NCBI GenBank assembly: GCA_013306675.1
Contig: JABLUY010000212.1
Location: 1-64,000 of the forward strand
Direction of reading: 5' to 3'
From: Thraustochytrium sp. TN22
Taxonomy: Eukaryota > Sar > Bigyra > Thraustochytrida > Thraustochytriidae
DNA: 64,000 bases
In this document: positions 56,290 to 64,000 of the stretch, one piece after another
Layout: the number at the start of each line of letters is the position of its first letter
How positions within the stretch are numbered: position 1 is the stretch's first letter
The notes under the pieces: model-generated
What the model saw: only the letters and a program-made list of their open reading frames with translations
Told to the model about the DNA's origin: nothing
The model's database searches: none
Made by a program: the position numbers and the translations under genes

Positions 56290-58144
56290 GGCGCTCGCGC
56301 GCGCTCGGCCGAGATGGCGTTCTGCTGCGAGTTTGCAATGCTTACACACTCTCTCCGGAGCAAGCGACCCGGGCTCGGACTCGGACAGCTTGAAGGTCTC
56401 GGAAGGACAGCAACCCCGGCTGGCCAGCGTCGATGTCCAGCGTCCTGGCACGTCGCGACAGCCGCCTGCGCACTTTCTCTTGCCGAAGCACTGCAGTGCA
56501 GAGAGCGCAGGCTGCGCAGCCTGTCCTCTCCCTTCCAAGAGAGGCTCGCGCACGCGAGCGGCTTGTGCACGCTCCAGGAGTTTAGACTTGCTGTCAGCCG
56601 AGCGGCGCTGGTTGGCGCTTGGCGAGCTGGCCTAGTTACTGTAAGGAGCGGGCGGCCAGCCGCGAGGACGCGGCGGCGCAGCCTGGGGCGCTCGCGGGCT
56701 TGGTGGAGCGGAGCGCGCGAGGGAGCTCGCGGTCTTCGCCAAGGAGCGGCTCAGCGAAGTGCAAGTGGAAGTTTCTGTCAGCCTGCCACTGCCGGGCTGG
56801 CGATCATCGGATGGAACTGTGGTGTTTGTGCCCCGCACCGCACCGTGACAGTCGCCGTGACGGTTTAATTCCGCAACGCTCAGCCTGGCGCCACGTCTCA
56901 AGATGGAAGCCGGCCAAGCCGACTCCTGGCCGCGCCGTGCGGCCTCGTAGACGCAGAATCGCAGCCAGGCCGCGCCTTGCCGTGGCCAGAGCTGGGCAGG
57001 TTGGCCGCGCCGTCGAGTCGAACGTCCGTAGGACAGCGGCCGAGCTAAGCGCGGCCGAGCGCGGCCGAGCACACTTGTTCAGAGCTTCGAGCCGCACCAA
57101 GCTCGGAGGCCTCGAGCTTGGTTAGGCCTGTCGGGCCTGTCTGACACTGGCAGTGTCTAATGCAGCTTGGAGCGTCGGCGCGTGCCGACCCGGAAGAGCG
57201 AGCTCGACGACGCATGCCAGCAAGCCTGGCAGTGGCTCTCCCTAGCCGCCGCTCGGACTGATTGACAGCCAGCCGAGGGCTACTCCGGCCCGCTCCGGGC
57301 CGGCCCGGGCCCTGCGCAGTCAATGCCCAGTTCCGACTGCGAGTGCAGTGCAGTACTACTAGTACAACTCTCCTGGTGCCGCAGTGGTGCGCGCAGTGCA
57401 CCTGCCAGTGCTCAATAGCGGCGCCACGCGCAGTCTGATCTCAGTCAGATGAGATCAGCCTGTCAACGCGACTCGGACTGCAGTCTGGCTCCTGGCATGC
57501 AGGCAGCAGAGCGCGAGTGGAGGCTCGACCGCCGTGCCCGCCGCGGAGTCGCCGGCCCGTCGTCCGCCGGGCTGTCGTTTGGCCTCAGCAGCAGTCACTC
57601 GCGTCAAAAAATGGCTTGCACAACTTCGCAAGACCAGAACTCAGCCTCGGAGTCGGAGTCGAGTCGATTCGCCACTCCCGATCTTGGGTGACCGCCACTG
57701 AGGCCAGGCCCATGTAGTGGCGCGTGGGATCCGTGGATGTTGCGCAGAATGGCTACAAAGCACACGACCGAAGGATCGCCGCCGCAGGCCGGAGCTTCTT
57801 CACAAAAGATCGACATTGCCTCCGGCTTTCTCTTCGTGCTGTGAGTTTCGTGGCTGATCGACAGGAGCTCGTCTTCTTCCTACTCCCAGCGCGCCCGCCA
57901 TTCATTTGTCTCGTCGCGCTGTCGCCTTTGATGCATCACCCAGCGCAACACGATTGCGAGAAAGGGCGCTTTATTGCTCCCTTCGCTTGCTTGGTTCACG
58001 CACTACCCGTTGCCCAGCATCATTCAAGTTGGCTCCACGGCACGAAGCAGTCCGGGCTTGCCTTGCAAGCGGAGTGGTTGGTAAAGAAGGAAAATCACTC
58101 ACAGTCGGTCAGTCACTATGGAGGCTGGCTAGGGAGGCAGGCGA
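56290..58144. other. gene-free region between sulfatases 2 and 3
   Basis: About 1.86 kb, the longest gap in the window. GCGGCCGAG repeats lie near 57040-57070. Open frames are short and compositionally biased. No gene or degraded copy recognised. Confidence 0.4.
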
Positions 58145-59611
58145 TCAGAGCTGGGGAAAGTCGGGCACAAAGCAGTTGTTCTCGTTGTTGGTGACGCAGG
58201 CGACGAGAGACTGGGCGGTGAGCTTCTGGAGGAGGGAAACCTTGCGGCTGTTGCCCCAGATGTTGTCGGTCTCGGCGAGGTCTTCGTCAAGGTCGTAGGC
58301 CTGCTCGAGGGCGGGGATGAGCTTGAGCGAACCGAAGCGGACCGCGATGGTGCCGGCCTTGTCCTGCACAAGCATGGCGTCGCTGCGCGCAATGTCGGTG
58401 GTGCTGGAGAAGGCAGCGGCAACGGAGATGCCGTCCGTCTTGCCAATGGCGGCCTCGCTGAGGCCGGTGATCTCGCCCAGCGTCGCGAAGAGGTCGAGCT
58501 GCGAGACCGGCGTGGAGACGAGGCGACCGGCGCCCGTGATGCCATTGGGCCAGCGCATGAGCGTCGGCACGCGGTGGCCGCCCTCATAGATGGACTTCTT
58601 GCAGCCGCGGAAGTCGTAGCCGTTGCTCTTGAAGCCGGCCCTCTCGAGCTTCTTCTGCATCTGATCTGCGCCATTGTCCGAGGTCCAGATGAAGAGCGTG
58701 TCGTCGCCGATGCCCCAGTGCTCAAGGCGGTCCAGCAGCTCGCCGGCGCGAAAGTCCAGCTCCTGCAGCATGTTGGTCCACGGGCCGAAGCTGGTGGCGT
58801 TCTCAAAGTCCGGGTGCGCGGTCACGGGCTGGCGCGGCGCGGTCGCCGCAAAGTAAAGGAAGAAGGGCTCGGCGTGGTGATCGTCGATGAACTGCAGCGC
58901 GCGCGTCGTCAGCGCCTCCATCGTGTAGCGCTCGTCGAAACCGGCCGCCGCCTCGAGCGAGGCGGCGCCGTACCTCTCCGCGCGCGGCTCGGCAAAAGTG
59001 AAAGTCTTGGGGTGCGAGCGGGAGTCCACGACGGCGCCGCGCACCTTCATCTTGCGCGTCCACATGTCCGCCGGCGCCGTGACCTTCGTGCCCTCGATAA
59101 AGGTCAGCATGCCCTTGTCGACGGAGGTGAGCAGACCGTAGAACTCGTCAAAACCGCGATCCGTGGGCCCACCCGTCAGCACCTGGTCCCAGTCGCGCGA
59201 GCCGGGCTCGCCCTCCAGGTCCATGCCCAGCTCCCACTTGCCCACCATGCCGGTCGCGTGGGTCGACGAAAGCAGGTTGGCGATCGTCGGCACGTCCACC
59301 GGGATCACGGGCGGCATGTGAATGTGCGCAACCGATGTCTTGACTGCCATGCGCGAAGGCGACCGCCCCGTGAGCAGCCCGAATCGCGACGGCATGGACA
59401 CGGAGCTCGCGCTGTGCGCGTCCGTGAAGTTCAAACCCTCCGCCGCGAGCTTGTCCATGGTCGGCGTGCTCACCAGCGCAGGATTCGCTGCGCCATGGTC
59501 GTTGTAGCCCTGATCGTCCGTGCAAAAGATGATGATGTTGGGAAGACCGTGAGCGCAGTGCTCGCCCGCGAGGGCCGCCCACGCGAGGGCGACCAGAATG
59601 GCGCCGCGCAT
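58145..59611 (-). CDS. sulfatase 3, predicted catalytically dead (pseudoenzyme)
   Basis: 488 residues with signal peptide (about 1-18) and full sulfatase length, so the frame is intact. Several active-site residues differ from its three neighbours. The formylglycine Cys is Ser (S72-M-P-S-R, codon at 59396-59398). GKWHLG has become GKWELG (E127, codon 59231-59233). TTPHHPV has become TAPRQPV (R260-Q261). The metal-binding TDDQG (D32-D33) and TSDNG (D312-N313) are kept. Eukaryotic formylglycine enzyme acts on Cys only; Ser-type sulfatases are bacterial. The likely role is therefore non-enzymatic, such as binding sulfated ligands, though this is inference. Nearest to sulfatases 1 and 4. Confidence 0.88.
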   Translation of the reverse strand: MRGAILVALAWAALAGEHCAHGLPNIIIFCTDDQGYNDHGAANPALVSTPTMDKLAAEGLNFTDAHSASSVSMPSRFGLLTGRSPSRMAVKTSVAHIHMPPVIPVDVPTIANLLSSTHATGMVGKWELGMDLEGEPGSRDWDQVLTGGPTDRGFDEFYGLLTSVDKGMLTFIEGTKVTAPADMWTRKMKVRGAVVDSRSHPKTFTFAEPRAERYGAASLEAAAGFDERYTMEALTTRALQFIDDHHAEPFFLYFAATAPRQPVTAHPDFENATSFGPWTNMLQELDFRAGELLDRLEHWGIGDDTLFIWTSDNGADQMQKKLERAGFKSNGYDFRGCKKSIYEGGHRVPTLMRWPNGITGAGRLVSTPVSQLDLFATLGEITGLSEAAIGKTDGISVAAAFSSTTDIARSDAMLVQDKAGTIAVRFGSLKLIPALEQAYDLDEDLAETDNIWGNSRKVSLLQKLTAQSLVACVTNNENNCFVPDFPQL

Positions 59612-60482
59612 CTTGTCTCGGGTCTGTGCGTCCTGCGAAGGAAATGCTGGACCAGAGGGAGGCCTTGGTTTGCAATTTGCTGCTGTCCGAGCGCGCGCGC
59701 GCGAGGTCTCGTGATTCAACGAATATCGCCACGCGAAGCAAGGTCGTGTGCGTTGCCAGAACTCATCGCTCCGCGCGTGCGAATGCTCTGCCAGAACCCA
59801 TCGCTCCGCGCGTGCGAATGCATGTCCGTTCCGCACTTGACGTGCGTCTGATTTCCGCTTGTGGAAGTCTCGTCAAGCCAGAACATCACGCATGACCCGC
59901 TCCGCACGCGACCGAGCTCTCCGTACGGCTTTTGGCTACTGCTCGCGCCTCTCGCTTTTACAAAAAAAAAAGTCTTACGCCCAGAGACGCGCGCGGCGGA
60001 GGCGTGATTTGTTCGTTTGCTTGCTGGGTTCAACTTCATTCTCGTTACAGATTCGACTAGCTCGCCAGTGCGGGCGCACGCCGTCGATTGCCTTGCGTCC
60101 GCGCCGCCGGCCGGCCGCGACGGCGCCGCCGCGTTCGTTGCAGTCAGTCTTGGCTGACTGGGCTGGGCTCCGAGTCACTGGAGGAAGTTTTAGACGGCCC
60201 GCCGGCCGGACGGGCAGCGGCGTCCCCCACAGAAAAGTTCAACGGCAACGGCGTGTCCGAGTGACTCCGCGCCGCTTGCTTGTCAAGTTCGAGTCATCCG
60301 TTGCATGCGACTCTGATGCGAGTCCATCACGACTCCGTCACTCCGTGCGGTAGGTCGGCGTTGCCATGATGCACGTGACTCGGATTTCTTCGAGAGAACG
60401 GACACGCCGAGTGGGTGAGGCCAATCCTTTCTTTTCCTTTTCTTTATTTCTTTCCATCACCGTGACGTGACCTAAGTTAGAT
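59612..60482. other. gene-free region between sulfatases 3 and 4
   Basis: 871 bases. Contains a two-copy 35-bp tandem repeat at 59755-59820 and the 24-bp inverted motif at 60141-60164 shared with the region upstream of sulfatase 4. No gene seen. Confidence 0.5.
59755..59820. repeat. two-copy 35-bp tandem repeat
   Basis: GCCAGAACTCATCGCTCCGC at 59755 recurs as GCCAGAACCCATCGCTCCGC at 59790, continuing CGTGCGAATGC in both. It lies about 150-210 bases upstream of sulfatase 3. Confidence 0.85.
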
Positions 60483-61949
60483 TCAGTTGTCCCAAGTTTG
60501 CGCGCCGACGAACCAGTTGCGCTTGCTCTTCTTGATGTTGGCAATGAATTTGCTCGCACGAAGCTGAACGGAAGTCGAGGTGCGGCGCCAAAGGTTTTTA
60601 GATTCGCCAATGTCCGAGGCCAGGTCGTACGCTTGGCGGCGGAACGGGATGAGCTTGAGGTCCCCGAAGCGAATGGCCACTTGCGCGTTGTAGTCCTCGA
60701 CCACGAGTGGCGCAGTGCGTGGTGAGTCAACAGAGCTAAAGAGCGAGGTGGCGAAGGAGACGCCATCCGTGTTGCGGGCGGCGGCCGTGTCAGAGATGTT
60801 CGCGATCTCGGCCAGCGTAGTAAAAAAGTCGAGCTGCGAGATGGGCCGCGGCACGAGGCGGCCAGGGTCCGAGATACCCTTGGGCCAGCGCATAAGCATC
60901 GGCACGCGATGACCGCCCTCGTAAATTTGGCGCTTGCTCCCGCGAAAGTCGTCGCCCTGCGTGCGGTAGTTCGCCTCGCGCAGGTCCTTGTACAAGCCCT
61001 CGGGCCCGTTGTCCGAGGTCCAGATGAAGAGGGTGTCGTCGTCGATGCCCCAGTGCTTGAGGCGGTCAAGAAGCTGGCCGGCGCGATAGTCGAGCTCCTG
61101 CACCATGTCGGTCCAGGGGCCCAGCGCAGTGGAGTTTTGAAAGTCTGGGTGCGCGGTCACCGGGTGGTGCGGCGTGGTGGCGGCAAAGTAGAGAAAGAAC
61201 GGCTTGTCGTGATGGTCGTCGATGAACTTGAGCGCCCGCGTGGTGAGCGTCTCCATGACGTAGCGCTCGTCGAAGCCCTCCGCCACCTCAAGTGGCGCGC
61301 GCTTGAACTTGCGCTCCTGCGGCGGTTTAAAGGTGTACGTCTTGGGCGCGCGGGACGACTTGAGCACGGCGCCCGAGATGTACTGCCTGGTCGTCCACAG
61401 ATCGGCAGGCTTGGTGACGTAGTTGCTCTCCAGGTAGGTGAGGAAGCCGTAGTTGAGCGAGGCGAGCACGCCAAAGTACTCGTCAAAGCCGCGGTCCGTC
61501 GGCCCGCCGCCAATAGGCTGATCCCAGTAGCGGCGACCCACCCGGCCCGGGATGTCCATGCCCAGGTGCCACTTGCCGACCATACCGGTGACGTACTTCT
61601 CGGAAAGCAAGCTGGCGATGGTGGGCATGTCGGCCGGGATGATGGACTTGGTCCTGACGTTTGCGACGCGGCCCCGTGGCCGCACGCGGCACGGCATGCG
61701 GCCCGTCAGAAGGCCGAAGCGCGACGGCGTGCACACCGAGCTCGCGCTGTGCGCATCTGTGAAGTTGAGCCCCTCTGCCGCGAGCTTGTCCATGGTTGGC
61801 GTCGAGACGAAGTCCGGGTTCGCCGCGCCATGGTCGCTGTATCCCTGGTCGTCCGTGTAGAAGATGACGATGTTGGGCAAGCCATGAGCTCGGTGCTCGC
61901 TTACGACGGCCGCCCAGACCAGTGCGACGAAGACAGCCGCACGCATCAT
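60483..61949 (-). CDS. sulfatase 4, active-site intact
   Basis: 488 residues with signal peptide (MMRAAVFVALVWAAVVSEHRAHG). All key residues are present: C73-T-P-S-R, TDDQG, GKWHLG, TTPHHPV and TSDNG. It is very close to sulfatase 1 over most of the length (SEKYVTGMVGKWHLGMDIPG, LESNYVTKPA), but shares DAHSASSV and STPTMDKLAAEG with sulfatase 3. It therefore bridges the two and suggests serial local duplication. Secreted or endomembrane sulfate-ester hydrolase; substrate unknown. Confidence 0.92.
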   Translation of the reverse strand: MMRAAVFVALVWAAVVSEHRAHGLPNIVIFYTDDQGYSDHGAANPDFVSTPTMDKLAAEGLNFTDAHSASSVCTPSRFGLLTGRMPCRVRPRGRVANVRTKSIIPADMPTIASLLSEKYVTGMVGKWHLGMDIPGRVGRRYWDQPIGGGPTDRGFDEYFGVLASLNYGFLTYLESNYVTKPADLWTTRQYISGAVLKSSRAPKTYTFKPPQERKFKRAPLEVAEGFDERYVMETLTTRALKFIDDHHDKPFFLYFAATTPHHPVTAHPDFQNSTALGPWTDMVQELDYRAGQLLDRLKHWGIDDDTLFIWTSDNGPEGLYKDLREANYRTQGDDFRGSKRQIYEGGHRVPMLMRWPKGISDPGRLVPRPISQLDFFTTLAEIANISDTAAARNTDGVSFATSLFSSVDSPRTAPLVVEDYNAQVAIRFGDLKLIPFRRQAYDLASDIGESKNLWRRTSTSVQLRASKFIANIKKSKRNWFVGAQTWDN

Positions 61950-63508
61950 GACGGGAGTTGCACAGGTTCAAGATTTGTATGGCATGGCACGAAAGCCACG
62001 CAACAACGGAACGCCGACTGGAGCGCTCCCTTGAACGCGGAGCGCGCAACGCGGGCGCGCACGCAAACTTCTGTGCACGAAAGTGATGGCTCGGTTCCTT
62101 TCATCCGCCGGATCCGAGCTGCGTTCAACCAAGTTCAACTTCCCGCAGATACCCCGGCCGGACAGCCAGACCCAGTCAGTCTTGCCTGACTGGGCTGCAG
62201 CACTGCAGCTCAGGCGGCCGCGACCGCGGGTGGCGGCCCGGCTCACTCTCACAGTCAGGCTGACAGCATGTAACGGCTCGAGGGATTGGAACTGCGGCGT
62301 GCCATCGCCGCGGCGGCGTGTCATCGCAGCGTGCCTTCGCGGCGTGCCTTCGCGGCATGCCTTCGCGGCATGCCTTCGCGGCGTACCTTCGCGGCGTGCC
62401 CTCGTATCGCGGCGTGCCCTCGCGTAACGTTGCCATCGCTCGCCAGCTTCTGTGGGAACGAGGACTTCAACGCCATCGACTCAAACGTAGCATGAAAGCA
62501 GCCTCGCAGCGAGTGACTCAGCGAACGAATGTAGCCGCCCTGACTGCCAGGGCGGCGCGCCCGCCGCGCCGGCGCCGTGGCCGCGCGCCACGTTGCGTAG
62601 TACGCCACGTGCCACGCGCGGCAGCGAGTCCCTCCTTCCGGCAACTGGCAGCTGAGCTGGCTCAGCCTGGCTGGCTGCGGCTGCCTGTGTTTCTCCTCGT
62701 TCTCCACTCGCTCGGCAGTGTCCGAGTCCTGGGCCCCACGGCGCCTCGCCATCGTCGGCGACCCGGCGACTCGGTGTGCGACGCATGTTCGCCGCACGAC
62801 TGCCGCGCCGCACTGCACGGGCTTCTCGAAGGCCGGCGACGGCGTCGCCGCCACGGCGGGGCATTGTCGCCGAGGCACAAGACTGGGCCCACCACATTTG
62901 TCTCAGGCGTCTCGCCTCGGCTTCGGGCGCCGAGCGGGCCGGCCCGCCGCACGGAGCTGACGTCGCTGGCCGTCACCAAGGGTACGAGCGTATGCACTCG
63001 TAGTTAGGCGCTCGTGGGCTGCGTGCTTGCGTCTTGCTCGCTCGAAGCCTCGAACTCGCCTTGATCGCAGCCGAGTTGACTGTGCGTCCGAGTGATAATA
63101 AACAAAAAAGATCCGCCCTCTGGCTCAGCGCTGCAGTGGTGAACGCCCGCCAGACGACGATCAATCGATCAATCAACTCCAGCGGTACGTGCGCGCGGCG
63201 GCGGCGGCGGCGGCGGGCGGCGGCGGCGCGGGCGCGCCTGGCCGGCCGCCCCGCCGACGGCCGCGGGGCCGAGGAGGCGGGCGAGGCCGAGATGGCGGAG
63301 GGATGCCGGATTGCAGGCGGCTGCGCCTCGCGCCGCCCTCGCCTCGCTCCAACGCGCGAGGACGCGCGCGCGTGAGCGCGCGCGCGGCGGGCAGCGCGCG
63401 GCGAGGACGCGGACGAGGAGCGAGGAGGAGCGAGGAGGACTGACGGGGCTGGCAACGCGCAGGACGAGCAGCAGCAGGAGCAGGTAGAGCAAAAGCTAGA
63501 CAGGCATC
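61950..63508. promoter_or_regulatory. divergent promoter region, sulfatase 4 / transaldolase
   Basis: About 1.56 kb between head-to-head starts. It holds a 24-bp inverted motif at 62173-62196 (sulfatase 4 side), a 13-bp minisatellite at 62329-62424, and GGC-rich sequence near 63190-63250 on the transaldolase side. No gene seen. Confidence 0.5.
62329..62424. repeat. 13-bp minisatellite (GCGTGCCTTCGCG), about 7 units
   Basis: Units vary by single bases (GCATGCC, GCGTACC, GCCCTCG) and one unit is longer. Each unit is partly self-complementary (CGCG ends). Confidence 0.85.
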
Positions 63509-64000
63509 ATGTCGGAGCCCGCCGCCAAGAAGCAGAAGACGGAGTCGTCGCAGCTGGAGCAGCTCAAGGAGATGACCGTGGTGGTGGCCGACACGGGCGA
63601 CTTCCAGATGATCAAGAAGTTCAAGCCGCAGGATGTAAGTCAAGGGCGAGGCCGAGCCGAGCGGAGCCGATTCCGCCCCTGGCGGACGGGCTGGAGAGAT
63701 GAGCTGACGGGGGAGAGAGAGTGCTGCCGATGGCGCGCGCGCAGGCGACCACGAACCCGAGCCTGATCCTGAAGGCGTCCAAGATGCCGGACTACAAGGC
63801 AAAGGTGACGGAGGCGATCGAGTACGCCAAGGAGAAGTACACGGGCGACGACGAGGAGGAGCGCATGGGGCTCATCCTGGACCGCGTCTGCGTGAACTTC
63901 GGCCTGGAGATCCTCAAGGTCGTGGACGGCCTCGTTTCGACCGAGGTGGACGCCCGGCTGAGCTTCGACGCCGAGGGCTCGGTGAAGCGCGCCAAGCGCA
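63509..64000 (+). CDS. TALDO1: transaldolase, 5' part (runs off the window)
   Basis: Exon 1 is 63509-63634 (42 codons) and exon 2 starts at 63745 and continues past the end. The 110-nt intron is GTAAGT ... GCGCGCAG, phase 0. The protein moves a three-carbon unit between sugar phosphates in the cytosolic pentose phosphate pathway. Visible family motifs are TVVVADTGDF (Asp of the active site), the KPQD|ATTNPSL join across the intron, and VSTEVDARLSFD. The Schiff-base Lys (in the KIAST region of the family) lies beyond the window. The N-terminus has a Lys-rich stretch (AAKKQKTESS) as in animal transaldolase. Confidence 0.93.

Noticed and set aside
62329-62424. 13-bp minisatellite as a CRISPR-like array
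   Set aside because: Units abut without spacers and the genome is eukaryotic.
1-64000. Transposons, LTR elements or other virus-like fossils
   Set aside because: No reverse transcriptase, integrase, transposase, capsid or long terminal repeats could be recognised on either strand.

Overview
Eukaryotic nuclear DNA, very GC-rich and gene-dense: about 29 protein genes in 64 kb, mostly single-exon and on both strands, with short or shared promoters. Only two introns are visible (98 and 110 nt). Both are GT-AG and both end in GCGCGCAG before a G. The content (ARP2/3, cyclin C, SMG9, TORC2 SIN1, GPI2/PIG-C, COQ9, sulfatases, a Golgi-type sulfotransferase) fits a free-living, probably marine protist. 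Compact intron-poor genes, CAG/CAA tracts and sulfate-related genes suggest a stramenopile of the thraustochytrid type, but that placement is inference. No tRNA, rRNA, transposon, retroelement, virus-like element or CRISPR array was recognised.

Layout. 0-6 kb: ARPC2, cyclin C and an SMG9-like NMD factor, then a low-GC gap with a possible small-RNA gene. 6.3-13.7 kb: a divergent pair for purine catabolism. One gene is a 1,569-residue four-part protein (malate synthase, OHCU decarboxylase, serine beta-lactamase-like hydrolase, allantoicase). The other is a bacterial-type FAD urate hydroxylase (HpxO-like). 14-27 kb: a membrane sulfotransferase, a PAN-like membrane protein, COQ9 with a potato-inhibitor-I-like tail facing a twin-CX9C NDUFAF8-like gene, a solute-binding-protein-like gene with one intron, and a large C1-domain protein. 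27-32 kb: SIN1, a small membrane protein and a three-HMG-box protein. 32.5-41.2 kb: six paralogues of an unrecognised family. 42-52 kb: a membrane-anchored TTL-like protein, PIG-C, a RING protein, a twin-CX9C protein and DDX56/Dbp9. 52-62 kb: four tandem sulfatases, one of which has lost its key catalytic residues. 63.5 kb to the end: the 5' part of transaldolase.

The most notable system is the 6-14 kb pair. HpxO makes 5-hydroxyisourate. The giant protein carries OHCU decarboxylase (to allantoin), allantoicase (to ureidoglycolate) and malate synthase, which uses the glyoxylate finally released. An added serine-hydrolase domain could supply one of the missing ring-opening steps. Together they look like a compact urate-to-malate route, not known to me in this arrangement.
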